Shown one piece after another: positions 41,736 to 49,810 of a stretch of DNA of 64,000 nt. Position 1 is the first letter of the stretch, and each line of letters starts with the position of its first letter. The stretch lies in the NCBI RefSeq assembly GCF_000144405.1, contig NC_014370.1, positions 1,555,501 through 1,619,500 of the forward strand, given 5' to 3'. A program made the translations under genes and the position numbers. Source of the DNA: Prevotella melaninogenica ATCC 25845. GTDB taxonomy: Bacteria > Bacteroidota > Bacteroidia > Bacteroidales > Bacteroidaceae. The notes under the pieces were generated by a model, which saw only the letters and a list, made by a program, of their open reading frames with translations, was not told the DNA's origin and did not search any database.

Positions 41736-42827
41736 ATGACTACGAAACAGAACAACTATTGCGTAATTCTTGCCGGTGGCAAGGGACGAAGACTATGGCC
41801 CTGCAGTAGAGATAAGTATCCAAAGCAATTTATAGACTTCTTTGGCGTGGGTCGTACTCAGCTTCAACAAACATTTGACCGCTTTGCAAATATTCTTCCA
41901 AAAGAGAACATTTATATTAATACCAGCTGTGATTATCTTGACCTTGTCAGAGAGCAGTTGCCTGAAGTGGCGGCTGACCATATCATGGCTGAGCCAATAC
42001 ACAGAAACACTGCGCCAAGTGTTGCATGGGCAGTGCATCGTATCATGATGTTTGATCCCAAAGCGAACATCATTATATCACCTTCTGATCATAACATTGT
42101 TAATGATGATGCTTTCTTCCGTAATATAAAAGAGGGATTATCGTTCGTTGAGAAGAATGATGCTATACTGACGATGGGGGTTAGCCCTACCCGACCAGAA
42201 CCTGGATACGGATATATTCAGAAGGGCGTCTACACTGGTAATGGCGATATATATAAGGTGCAAGCCTTTACAGAAAAGCCAGACCGAGAATTTGCACAAA
42301 TGTTCATGGACAGTAAGGAGTGGTGTTGGAATACAGGTCTCTTCCTCTCTAACACAAACTACCTTCGTCAATGTCTCTATGGCTTCCTCCCTTCTGTTTT
42401 ACGTGAAGGTGAAATGAGCAGTAAGATAACAACGATAGAGGATGAAGAGGCTTTCATACATGATAATTTCCCACGCTATCCTAACATTTCATTAGATTAT
42501 GGCATCTTAGAGAAGTCGGAGAATGTTTATGTAATGAGGTGCGACTTTGGTTGGGCAGACCTTGGAACGTGGCATGGTGTTTATGAGTCTCTAAGCAAGC
42601 GGGATGGCGACAATGTTGTCATTGACTCGGATGTTATCCTTGAAGATGCTGCAAATAATATCATAAAGCTCTCCAAAGGCAAATTAGGTGTCATCAACGG
42701 ACTTGATGGCTATATCATTGCAGAAAAGGACAATGTATTACTTATCTGTAAGAAAGAAGACTCTTCTGCATTGGTAAGGAAATATGTGAATGAAGTACAG
42801 ATAAAGAAGGGAGAAGAGTTTGTATAA
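41736..42827 (+). CDS. manC: Mannose-1-phosphate guanylyltransferase
   Basis: A 363-residue nucleotidyltransferase that makes GDP-mannose from mannose-1-phosphate and GTP, feeding glycan and capsule synthesis. Seen: the signature VILAGGKGRRLWPCSR, KYPKQF, PIHRNTAPSVAWA, ISPSDH, PGYGYI, FTEKPD, WNTGLFL and CDFGWADLGTW. It has the single-domain length of the short form, without the phosphomannose isomerase domain of bifunctional ManC. Monocistronic, with its own clear promoter and the C-rich hairpin seven bases after the stop. Confidence 0.93.
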   Translation: MTTKQNNYCVILAGGKGRRLWPCSRDKYPKQFIDFFGVGRTQLQQTFDRFANILPKENIYINTSCDYLDLVREQLPEVAADHIMAEPIHRNTAPSVAWAVHRIMMFDPKANIIISPSDHNIVNDDAFFRNIKEGLSFVEKNDAILTMGVSPTRPEPGYGYIQKGVYTGNGDIYKVQAFTEKPDREFAQMFMDSKEWCWNTGLFLSNTNYLRQCLYGFLPSVLREGEMSSKITTIEDEEAFIHDNFPRYPNISLDYGILEKSENVYVMRCDFGWADLGTWHGVYESLSKRDGDNVVIDSDVILEDAANNIIKLSKGKLGVINGLDGYIIAEKDNVLLICKKEDSSALVRKYVNEVQIKKGEEFV

Positions 42828-42834
42828 ATAAAAA

Positions 42835-42864
42835 CCTCCCCCAACCCCTCCAAAGGAGGGGAGC
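42835..42864 (+). repeat. C-rich hairpin element after manC
   Basis: ACCTCCCCCAACCCCTCC, AAA, GGAGGGGAGC, seven bases after the manC stop, in gene orientation. Confidence 0.75.
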
Positions 42865-42995
42865 AGCAAGTTTGCGTAAAAGTGGGATTACTTTGTTAAA
42901 TGATTCTTCCATATATTAAGACAGGGATATGCAATGACAGTATATCCCTGTTTGATAAAATCACAACCGTATATAATCTTGCTGCTACCTTCTAA

Positions 42996-43697
42996 CTACT
43001 TCATATATTTATATTGATCGATAACAAAGACTTCTGACCTATTGTCAGAACTAATTCTTAAACTATCCACAGCATACATTCCGAACCATCCTTTATGCAT
43101 ATAAAGTAAGCCAGGAGTATTCTTTGAGGATTCAATAGCATCAGATGTGCAAAAAACAAATTCTTCATTTGTCCCAAGTATCTTTATACGATAAAACAAT
43201 TTCGTTCCCTTTCGCATTGATATACCAAGATACTCTTTTACAACAGCATCCCTTTGCACTACCTCTTTTTCACCAAAATTTCGATTCACATAGCAGATTA
43301 CAGGAGTAGTCACAGCTACCATTGATAGTATAAGAAAAGAATAGATAAGCATAAAAATAAAGAAAAAAAGAACTCTCTCCCCTGTGTTATTCTTCCTACA
43401 CTTATATATCACGGTGGCAAGACTAAGGTCAAGTGCAATACATGCAAATAGATACTTGTAATCACTATTTAAAAAGGAAAAAGGCAGTATAGTGTTACTT
43501 CCTATCTTTTCGAGATCAAAGACATGCAGAACTAACATGGAAAGCCCTGCAAAGATTAAGCCTATTATCAAATAAACCAGTAACAAAAACAATATACCAA
43601 GAATCCTCTTTGCCGGCTTGACCCTATCTATATTTTCCCAACGATGCTCTTCGTCAATTAGCCAATCAGTCCATCTATCATCCCGTATATTCTTCAT
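42996..43697 (-). CDS. Hypothetical multi-pass membrane protein (paralogue 1)
   Basis: A 233-residue protein starting MKNIRDDRWTDWLIDEEHRW. A short conserved DDxWxDWLI head is followed by three hydrophobic helices (about 32-60, 68-90 and 110-140) and a soluble tail with VYMHKGWFGMYAVDSLRISS-like strands (text LLYMHKGWFGMYAVDS). It is clearly related to the protein at 43887-44564 along its length. I do not recognise the family. An upstream ATG at 43718 would only add seven residues. It is the older or more diverged half of a tandem duplication that also copied part of the HIT gene. Confidence 0.7.
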   Translation of the reverse strand: MKNIRDDRWTDWLIDEEHRWENIDRVKPAKRILGILFLLLVYLIIGLIFAGLSMLVLHVFDLEKIGSNTILPFSFLNSDYKYLFACIALDLSLATVIYKCRKNNTGERVLFFFIFMLIYSFLILSMVAVTTPVICYVNRNFGEKEVVQRDAVVKEYLGISMRKGTKLFYRIKILGTNEEFVFCTSDAIESSKNTPGLLYMHKGWFGMYAVDSLRISSDNRSEVFVIDQYKYMK

Positions 43698-43719
43698 AAA
43701 CATTCGTATAACTGGCAAA

Positions 43720-43882
43720 CGGTGATATACACGTCATAATATATCTCCATTCAATAATATTTTTTATAATTTAATACTACTCTTACTAAACTTTGAAAAT
43801 CTTTACAGCAATTTCTTTCTACCCCTCAAATTGTACATGATATTTGATATTAACATCAGCGACGCTGTTCATTGATAGCAAA
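43720..43882 (-). pseudogene. Remnant of duplicated terminator and 3' end of the HIT gene
   Basis: 43792-43882 matches the 3' end of the HIT gene (44669-44763): shared words TTGAAAATCTTT, CAGCAAT, TTAACATCAGC and CTGTTCATTG, with scattered changes and small gaps. 43721-43755 matches the terminator at 44583-44620 (AAACGG.GATATA, ATATATCTCC). It has no intact frame. It records a tandem duplication. Confidence 0.8.
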
Positions 43883-43886
43883 TGGA

Positions 43887-44564
43887 TCATTCTGCAACAA
43901 GTGTTGTTGATGATAATGAGTCTTCTTTATACACCACACTATCTGCTACATACAATCCAAAATAACCTTTATGTAAATAGATAGTACAGGGGCTATTTTG
44001 TTTCCAATCATAAGAAAAACCATTCGTGAATACTATCTCTCGCTTTATCTGTGGAAGATAAAAGTTATAACAAACAAAACTTCCGGCATTTGCCACCCTA
44101 AAAACTTTTCCAGTGAATATAGCCCTCTGCGTTATTATCTCTTTGTTACCATAATTAGAGTTGGGGTACAGAATAGCAAAAGAAACGAAACCAAATAGGA
44201 AATAACATAAGACAGGATTGAAAAACATGAGTAAGAAGAACATAGTCACACGATTATTCCCTCTTCTCCAACGCTTCTTTGAGACAATGATTATTAAACT
44301 TAGGATGGCATCCAAAATAATACAAAACACCGTATGATTAATAGGCAATTCACTGAAAGGCATTAAGGTATAGCTATAAAGTTTGTTGCCCATATTAAGA
44401 ATTAAGAAAGCTACAACAAGGATAGCAATGAACAAAAGACTACCCAATACAATCCCAGTCCACATGCTTACACGTTCTTTCCAACCAAACAAGCCAAATC
44501 TCTCCCAGCGGAGCTTGTCATTAATCAACCAATCTGACCAATTATCATCTTTCGTTTCCTTCAT
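43887..44564 (-). CDS. Hypothetical multi-pass membrane protein (paralogue 2)
   Basis: A 225-residue protein, MKETKDDNWSDWLINDKLRW, with the same architecture as its neighbour: DDxWxDWLI head, three hydrophobic helices (about 35-58, 75-95, 105-135) and a soluble tail with TIYLHKGYFGLYVADSVV. The shared motif Y(M/L)HKG(W/Y)FG(M/L)YxxDS is the best family mark. Function is unknown; the head motif may dock a partner at the inner face of the membrane (speculation). It follows the HIT gene on the same strand, separated by a terminator. Confidence 0.75.
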   Translation of the reverse strand: MKETKDDNWSDWLINDKLRWERFGLFGWKERVSMWTGIVLGSLLFIAILVVAFLILNMGNKLYSYTLMPFSELPINHTVFCIILDAILSLIIIVSKKRWRRGNNRVTMFFLLMFFNPVLCYFLFGFVSFAILYPNSNYGNKEIITQRAIFTGKVFRVANAGSFVCYNFYLPQIKREIVFTNGFSYDWKQNSPCTIYLHKGYFGLYVADSVVYKEDSLSSTTLVAE

Positions 44565-44582
44565 AGCGATTCTTTATAAGCA

Positions 44583-44620
44583 AAAACGGAGATATATACC
44601 TTATGATATATCTCCGTTTT
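44583..44620 (-). terminator. Intrinsic terminator after the greA-HIT pair
   Basis: Perfect 14-base arms AAAACGGAGATATA and TATATCTCCGTTTT. Ends the greA-HIT transcript on the minus strand. Confidence 0.85.
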
Positions 44621-44648
44621 GTTCGTTTTCTGTTTCAGCACCTATCAC

Positions 44649-45047
44649 TTAATCCAATTCCTGGAAAGCCTTGAAAATCTTTGCAGCAATCTCCTTCTGC
44701 TCCTCAGCCTCAACCTGTACGTGATGTTTGAAATTAACATCAGCCTCACTGTTCATTGGCAAGAGGTGGATATGTGCATGGTTAACCTCTAACCCCAAGA
44801 CGACCTGTGCTACCTTCTTACATGGAAAGACTGTCTTTATTGCACGTGCAACCTTCTTTGCAAAAACCTCAAAGGCTGCAAGTTCCTCATCTTCCATATC
44901 AAAGATGTAGTCAACCTCCTTACGAGGAATAACAAGTGTGTGTCCCTTTGTTACAGGATCAATGTCGAGAAATGCATAGAACTGTTCGTTCTCTGCACAC
45001 TTGTAGCTTGGAATCTCACCCGCTGCAATCTTACTGAATATTGTCAT
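44649..45047 (-). CDS. HIT family protein (purine nucleoside phosphoramidase type)
   Basis: A 132-residue histidine-triad protein of the HinT group, which hydrolyses AMP-lysine-type phosphoramidates or related adenylates. Seen: FSKIAAGEIPSYK, FLDIDPVTKGHTLVIPR and the catalytic triad NHAHIHLLPM (His-x-His-x-His). It starts 21 bases after greA and has a strong Shine-Dalgarno (AAGGAGG, seven bases before ATG), unusual here. Its 3' end exists a second time as a decayed copy at 43792-43882. Possible co-expression with greA suggests a link to growth or stress physiology. Confidence 0.93.
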   Translation of the reverse strand: MTIFSKIAAGEIPSYKCAENEQFYAFLDIDPVTKGHTLVIPRKEVDYIFDMEDEELAAFEVFAKKVARAIKTVFPCKKVAQVVLGLEVNHAHIHLLPMNSEADVNFKHHVQVEAEEQKEIAAKIFKAFQELD

Positions 45048-45068
45048 ACAAACCTCCTTGTTTTAATG

Positions 45069-45539
45069 TTATGCATCAATTGAGATCTTATCAATGCGCA
45101 GAGTGATAGTACCACGAGGGATAGTGATTTCAACCTCATCGCCCACCTTCTTATTCAACAAGCCCTGTGCAATAGGAGTCTTGATTGAAATCTTATTCTG
45201 CTTCAGGTTAGCCTCTGTCTCACTAACAATCGTATACTTCATCTTAGCATTTGTCTTTACGTTTGTCATCTCAACAGTAGACATAATCTGTACAGCATCA
45301 GTGCTCAAACGTGACACATCAACAATCTTTGCTTGTGCCACGGTCATCTTCAATTCAGCAATACGTGCTTCAAGATGACGCTGTGCCTCCTTAGCAGCAT
45401 CATACTCAGAATTCTCACTCAAGTCACCCTTATCGGCAGCTTCGGCAATAGCAGCAGATGCCTTGGGACGTTCAACAGATTCTAAATACTGCAAATCGGC
45501 TACGAGTTTGTCGTAACCTTCCTGTGACATATAAGCCAT
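45069..45539 (-). CDS. greA: Transcription elongation factor GreA
   Basis: A 156-residue factor that rescues backtracked RNA polymerase by stimulating transcript cleavage. Seen: N-terminal coiled coil with the acidic tip KGDLSENSEYDAAKEAQ (Asp-Leu-Ser-Glu) and a C-terminal FKBP-like domain with PIAQGLLNKKVGDEVEI. Length is standard. The predicted promoter lies about 120 bases upstream (45661-45691), and an intrinsic-terminator-like hairpin sits in the leader (45590-45625), suggesting attenuation. Followed by the HIT gene. Confidence 0.95.
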   Translation of the reverse strand: MAYMSQEGYDKLVADLQYLESVERPKASAAIAEAADKGDLSENSEYDAAKEAQRHLEARIAELKMTVAQAKIVDVSRLSTDAVQIMSTVEMTNVKTNAKMKYTIVSETEANLKQNKISIKTPIAQGLLNKKVGDEVEITIPRGTITLRIDKISIDA

Positions 45540-45582
45540 AATATCTTATTTTAAAAATTAATCGTTTTTCAATAGACATAAA

Positions 45583-45625
45583 AAAGATAGAATTCCAACA
45601 TCAATCTCACTGAATGTCGGAATCC
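45583..45625 (-). terminator. Terminator-like hairpin in the greA leader (attenuator or sRNA end)
   Basis: On the minus strand GGATTCCGACAT pairs with ATGTTGGAATTC (12 base pairs, two of them G-U), a 12-base loop, then TATCTTTTTT. It lies between the greA promoter and the greA start, so early termination would release an RNA of about 70-75 bases. Confidence 0.6.
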
Positions 45626-45660
45626 CATATCCTTAAACGTCTTAATCCTTTTATTTTTTG

Positions 45661-45691
45661 CAAAGATAGGCTTAAAAAATGACATAACAAA
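45661..45691 (-). promoter_or_regulatory. greA promoter (TTTG, 19 bases, TATCTTTG)
   Basis: Minus strand: TTTG (complement of 45688-45691), 19-base spacer, TATCTTTG (complement of 45661-45668). Both boxes perfect. Confidence 0.75.
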
Positions 45692-45867
45692 GTTTTAACG
45701 GATAAAAATGCTTTTTTATAAGCTATATTTCAACTTTTCTTTCAGACTTTAGTCTTTCTTTCAGGTTATATTCAACTTTCTTTATATAAATCCTCTTTAC
45801 ATTACATCCGCTGTTGCCAAACAAGTAATGAACCAGTAATGTCAACTATCTCGGCTCTGGTGAAACC

Positions 45868-45897
45868 ATTAACCAAAATCGGTCATTAGAGGTTAAA
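45868..45897. repeat. Solo terminal repeat of the MITE-like element
   Basis: TTAACCAAAATCGGTCATTA then GAGGTTAAAC closely matches the left end of the element at 61773-61976 (TTAACCCAAATCGGTCATTA, GAGCCTAAAC). No second end is nearby. Confidence 0.65.
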
Positions 45898-45971
45898 CTA
45901 TCATTTTGTCATATAAACTACTTGATATAAATCAATAATACATCATATGATAAAAAAAGACATTGGAAAAG

Positions 45972-46002
45972 TTGCAAATATAAAAAATACTCTTTATCTT
46001 TG
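45972..46002 (+). promoter_or_regulatory. Promoter of the candidate sRNA (TTG, 20 bases, TATCTTTG)
   Basis: TTG at 45972-45974 and TATCTTTG at 45995-46002, 20 bases apart, with no gene downstream on the same strand. Confidence 0.6.
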
Positions 46003-46008
46003 CAACGT

Positions 46009-46070
46009 GTTTTTCATAGTATTAGATTTAAGGTTAACAAAGGTTGGACTACAGCGGTAGTCCTTTTTTT
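46009..46070 (+). ncRNA. Candidate small RNA of about 60 bases
   Basis: It starts a few bases after a good promoter and ends in an intrinsic terminator (GGACTAC, AGCG, GTAGTCC, seven T). It contains no reading frame of note, and the nearest + strand gene is over 3 kb away. The exact start is estimated. Confidence 0.5.
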
Positions 46071-46154
46071 ATGTCTTTAAGTCTGGTACCACAAACATTT
46101 TATCGGTAAATACTGGCTTACAGAACTTAACTCTTTAGAAGATAACAAAAACAT

Positions 46155-46200
46155 ATATAGGCTGCTACAGGCGCTAATGAGCATCTGTAACAGCCTATAT
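46155..46200 (-). terminator. Hairpin terminator after pdxT
   Basis: 16-base arms ATATAGGCTGCTACAG and CTGTAACAGCCTATAT (one mismatch) followed on the minus strand by a T-rich stretch. Confidence 0.75.
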
Positions 46201-46231
46201 TCATTATTTAGATATACTTTCCTTTAAGGTA

Positions 46232-46819
46232 TCATCTACCCTTCACCATTTCCAAGAAGTATTCATGCACACGCATATCACTATCCAATTCTGGATGAAA
46301 AGCAGTAACAAGTTGGTTTCCTTGGCGAGCAGCTACGATATGACCATCAACCTCTGAAAGGGTTTCTACCTCATCAGCAGACTCCTTTATATAAGGTGCA
46401 CGGATGAAAGTCATTGGGATATCGCCATCAATCCCCTTAAAAGGAGCCTCCGTATGGAAACTACCCAACTGACGACCGTAAGCATTACGGGCAGCTGTCA
46501 TATTCATTGTACCCAATCGAGGAGGAACTGGAGCAGACGGACTATTCCCCTCTACCTCACGAGCAAGGAGTATTAAACCCGCACAAGTACCAAAGACCGG
46601 CAATCCCGCTTCGATAGCTTCACGGATAGGATCAAGCAAACTGAGGTCACGAAGGAGCTTTCCTTGCGTGGTACTCTCACCACCTGGGATTATCAATCCA
46701 TCTTTCTCCTGTTGCCAATCCTCCAATCGGCGCACCTCAAAGCAATCAATCCCCAGTTTACGGAGCATCATTTCATGCTCTAAGAATGCTCCCTGCAGGG
46801 CAAGAACGGCAATTCTCAT
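46232..46819 (-). CDS. pdxT: Pyridoxal 5'-phosphate synthase glutaminase subunit
   Basis: A 195-residue class I glutaminase (Pdx2/YaaE) that releases ammonia from glutamine for PdxS. Seen: [16 protein letters not shown], the nucleophile [11 protein letters not shown] (Cys) and the AFHPELDSD His/Glu dyad. It overlaps pdxS by four bases, so the subunits are made together. Followed by a strong hairpin terminator. Confidence 0.95.
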   Translation of the reverse strand: MRIAVLALQGAFLEHEMMLRKLGIDCFEVRRLEDWQQEKDGLIIPGGESTTQGKLLRDLSLLDPIREAIEAGLPVFGTCAGLILLAREVEGNSPSAPVPPRLGTMNMTAARNAYGRQLGSFHTEAPFKGIDGDIPMTFIRAPYIKESADEVETLSEVDGHIVAARQGNQLVTAFHPELDSDMRVHEYFLEMVKGR

Positions 46820-47688
46820 TGTCCACGCTCAGCCATGAGCACTTCAATTTCATGCTCGTTGATACCAACCATAGCCTCACCCAAGTCTTCTGACAATGCA
46901 GCCAACTCCTTAGGGTTATTATAGTTTGTAACTGCCTTAACGATAGCTGCAGCACGCTTAGCTGGATCACCACTCTTGAAGATACCAGAACCAACAAACA
47001 CACCCTCAGCACCTAACTGCATCATCAATGCAGCATCAGCAGGAGTTGCCACACCACCCGCAGCGAAATTCACTACAGGAAGCTTACCATTCTCATGTAC
47101 ATACTTCACGAGATCGTACGGAGCCTGCAACTGCTTAGCAGCCTCAAAGAGTTCGTCCTCACGCTTACTAACGAGTTCACGAATCTGACTCTGCATCAAA
47201 CGCATATGGCTAACAGCCTGCACAACATCACCTGTACCAGGCTCACCCTTTGTACGAATCATCGTTGCACCCTCTGCAATACGGCGCAATGCTTCGCTCA
47301 AATTACGTGCACCACAAACGAATGGCACCTCAAATTGTGTCTTGTCAATATGATAGATATTATCAGCAGGAGATAGAACTTCACTTTCATCAATGTAATC
47401 AATCTCAATTGCCTGCAGAATCTGAGCCTCAGCGATATGACCAATACGGCACTTTGCCATTACAGGAATCGTCACAGCCTCCTGAATGCCTTTAATCATC
47501 TTTGGGTCACTCATGCGTGAAACGCCACCAGCAGCACGAATATCAGCTGGGATACGTTCCAATGCCATTACTGCACAAGCACCTGCAGCCTCAGCGATAC
47601 GCGCCTGCTCTGGTGTTGTTACGTCCATGATTACACCGCCTTTTAACATCTGAGCGAGGTTGCGGTTTAGTTCTTGTCTATTTGCCAT
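46816..47688 (-). CDS. pdxS: Pyridoxal 5'-phosphate synthase lyase subunit
   Basis: A 290-residue (beta/alpha)8-barrel enzyme (Pdx1/YaaD) that builds pyridoxal phosphate from ribose 5-phosphate, glyceraldehyde 3-phosphate and ammonia. Seen: [56 protein letters not shown] (Schiff-base lysine replaced region nearby), [12 protein letters not shown] and [16 protein letters not shown]. It lies directly downstream, on the same strand, of a ThiD-like/AraC fusion protein, which may regulate it. Confidence 0.96.
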   Translation of the reverse strand: MANRQELNRNLAQMLKGGVIMDVTTPEQARIAEAAGACAVMALERIPADIRAAGGVSRMSDPKMIKGIQEAVTIPVMAKCRIGHIAEAQILQAIEIDYIDESEVLSPADNIYHIDKTQFEVPFVCGARNLSEALRRIAEGATMIRTKGEPGTGDVVQAVSHMRLMQSQIRELVSKREDELFEAAKQLQAPYDLVKYVHENGKLPVVNFAAGGVATPADAALMMQLGAEGVFVGSGIFKSGDPAKRAAAIVKAVTNYNNPKELAALSEDLGEAMVGINEHEIEVLMAERGQ

Positions 47689-47837
47689 ATTACTTTAATT
47701 TTTTAGATTTCTACCATGTTTCACTCACGAATGAGTGTACATGAAGATGTTATATGTGTTAGTTAATATTAGAAATTCCTTTTAAAACGATGAGAAAAGC
47801 GTAAGAACAATACACAGATTTATGAGCTTTAAAAGCC

Positions 47838-47970
47838 TACATGCTGTCCCCTACTTCATCCCATTAGGCTCTCACCTCCTTGATGTTACAACCTTGGGGA
47901 CTTATAGAGTTGTCCCCTACTTTATCCCGTTAGGCTCTCCCCTCCTTTGGAGGGGCTGGGGGAGGTCCCC
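47838..47970 (-). repeat. C-rich hairpin element after the ThiD-AraC gene, with a second partial copy
   Basis: CCCCTCC, TTT, GGAGGGGCTGGGGGAGG at 47939-47967 (reverse orientation, ending one base from the stop at 47971). TGTCCCCTACTTYATCCCRT plus TAGGCTCTC is present twice (about 47846 and 47911), showing that the full element is about 65 bases and partly duplicated. No gene in 47689-47970. Confidence 0.7.
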
Positions 47971-48948
47971 CTACGACCTTCGCCACTCACTCGGAGTCTG
48001 TCCCATCTGCTTCTTAAAGAACTTAGAGAACTGAGCTTGTGAGGCAAAACCATGCTCATATGCAATCTCTTGAATGGTCTTCTGTGTCGTTCGAAGCTGA
48101 CAGGCAAGTACCTCTGCCAGTGTATGGTCAATGATACATTTGGGAGATTTACCAGATATTCTATGCGCCACCTGCGACAGATAACGTGGAGAAACATTCA
48201 GACAGTCAGCATAAAAGGCAACATCACGATTCGTATGATAATGCAACTGAACAGCTTCTAAGAATTCATTATACAGCTGACTACTCCGTCCACTGATATC
48301 ACTCTTCCTTGCTACAAGCGTTCTGACATACTCCCGAGCATGTTGTAACGCTTCATCCATCGGCTCGTCTTGGCTAAGATAGACTGCAAGTGCTGACGAA
48401 AAACTATTGGCAAGACCATGCTGTAAAGGGTCGTCCAACACAAATGAGCGTACAGTTCGACGTCCTTCTCCTTTCAACGAAGAACAATCAAAGATTCTTT
48501 CAGCCTCTCCTTCACGCAGAATGACAAGCGAACAAAGTGGCAGCAAACGACAACGTATCTGTGTTATCACGTCATCTGTCATCAATCTGTCACCATTACT
48601 TGCCGTCACTATTGGGTCATATATAATATGGTGAGGACGATACTTCAACAGTGCATCCACCACGACAGCCAAGGTCTCTATGGTTCTAATCATTCCCACC
48701 TTTACCGTGTCAGGCTGCATATCATTGATAATCGCCTCAATCTGTCCTCTGACAATCTCCGCAGGAAGGTCATAGAAAGCCTGAATACCCAAGGTATTCT
48801 GCACCGTGACAGACGTTACAGCCGACACAGCATAGCCTCCTAAGGTTGCTATCGTTCTGATATCAGCCTGCACACCAGAGCCACCAGTGCTATCTGAACC
48901 TGTTATTGTGAGAATTGTCTTCAACAGTTTAGGTTTATTGTTTTGCAT
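47971..48948 (-). CDS. ThiD/PdxK-like kinase domain fused to an AraC-type HTH domain
   Basis: A 325-residue fusion. Residues 8-213 follow hydroxymethylpyrimidine/pyridoxine kinases: TITGSDSTGGSGVQADIRT, AVTSVTVQNTLG, KVGMI and YDPIV. Two parts are damaged: the TPN..EA nucleotide region is short (LVILREGEAERIF), and the catalytic GTGC loop is replaced by HGLANSFSSAL (no cysteine). Residues 225-325 are a normal AraC DNA-binding domain (NVSPRYLSQV; IQEIAYEHGFASQAQFSKFF). This suggests a vitamin-precursor-sensing regulator rather than an enzyme. The start MQNNKPKLLKT at 48948 is chosen; an upstream frame to 49122 is repeat-derived (RLIRLIRLISLI). Next to pdxS and divergent from a TonB receptor. 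Confidence 0.85.
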   Translation of the reverse strand: MQNNKPKLLKTILTITGSDSTGGSGVQADIRTIATLGGYAVSAVTSVTVQNTLGIQAFYDLPAEIVRGQIEAIINDMQPDTVKVGMIRTIETLAVVVDALLKYRPHHIIYDPIVTASNGDRLMTDDVITQIRCRLLPLCSLVILREGEAERIFDCSSLKGEGRRTVRSFVLDDPLQHGLANSFSSALAVYLSQDEPMDEALQHAREYVRTLVARKSDISGRSSQLYNEFLEAVQLHYHTNRDVAFYADCLNVSPRYLSQVAHRISGKSPKCIIDHTLAEVLACQLRTTQKTIQEIAYEHGFASQAQFSKFFKKQMGQTPSEWRRS

Positions 48949-49140
48949 ACAAAGTAAATTGAAAATATTGAAACCTGCAAGAGTTATTCCTAAATTGACA
49001 AGAAAAACTACATTTCTGACTTTTATTAGGCTTATCAGTCTGATTAACCTTATTAGCCTTACAGCAATCAAAAAACTTATAGACTCACCTACATCAAAGG
49101 AATCTATCCACCCTATTATCATCCACTTTCATTGAAAACA

Positions 49141-49727
49141 TTTTCATTTTAAGACTTCGAAAACATGTAGATAAGAATTTGAAAAATCATTACATAATTT
49201 CAATTAAAACATCTGTAAATAATGGCAAAAACACATATAAGAAGCAGGTTTGCAACCAACAGTAAGTCAATTAGTTATAAAACGGTATAAGAAAAGGTGC
49301 TTAATTAGACTTCAAAAGGGCGTTAATAAGGGTCTTAAAGGGCACCTTTTGCAAGCTAAAAGGGCGTCTTTTAGAAGCCCAAAGAGCATGTATTCAAAAT
49401 TATGATGTGAAAAATTATGACAGAATAATAAGTTGTTAGCCTAATTAGCCCAATTAGACCAAATAGCCTAATTAGGCCAATAGGAATAAGTTGTTTGTGA
49501 AGACAGATAGACTTCGTACCTAATGACATTTATCATGTAGTTTATCCCCCTTTATAAAAGCATCTTATTGGAGGTAATTATACTGGTGTTGGGTGATGGT
49601 TGTTGTGTTGAGGGATGGTTATTGGGTGTTGAGCCTTTATAAAACAATCTTATTGGAGGAAATCATACCATGTATGTGGATGAATCTCATTCTATTAACA
49701 ATCTATGTATTTAACGGAAGAACCTTC
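49141..49727. repeat. Long dispersed repeat, copy B, with nested insertions
   Basis: Reverse-complement relative of 801-1262. Copy B also holds a TTAGCCTAATTAGCCC stretch (49435-49490) and an AACACCCA-type stretch (about 49580-49645), the latter flanked by two copies of CCTTTATAAAA..ATCTTATTGGAGG (about 49550 and 49635). No gene is seen in 48949-49770. Confidence 0.8.
49292..49391 (+). repeat. 100-base core repeat, locus 2
   Basis: AAAAGGTGCTTAATTAGACT ... AGGGCACCTTTTGCAAGC ... AGAGCATGT; part of long copy B. Confidence 0.85.
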
Positions 49728-49747
49728 ACAATACCTACTATTAGGTA

Positions 49748-49779
49748 TTGACACATTTATAAAAAAAAACATAACTTTG
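49748..49779 (+). promoter_or_regulatory. TonB receptor promoter (TTG, 21 bases, TAACTTTG)
   Basis: TTG at 49748-49750 and TAACTTTG at 49772-49779; the ATG follows 31 bases downstream. The -7 box is the left half of a TAACTTTGCAAAGTTA palindrome, a possible operator. Confidence 0.6.
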
Positions 49780-49810
49780 CAAAGTTATTTACAAACCATT
49801 TAATAACAAA

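Noticed and set aside
47689..47970. Riboswitch (TPP or similar) before pdxS
   Set aside because: The leader contains only the C-rich repeat and its partial copy; no TPP-box or other riboswitch core words are visible.
48949..49122. N-terminal extension of the ThiD-AraC protein
   Set aside because: RLIRLIRLISLI comes from the TTAGGCTAAT repeat; the kinase domain starts at the later methionine.
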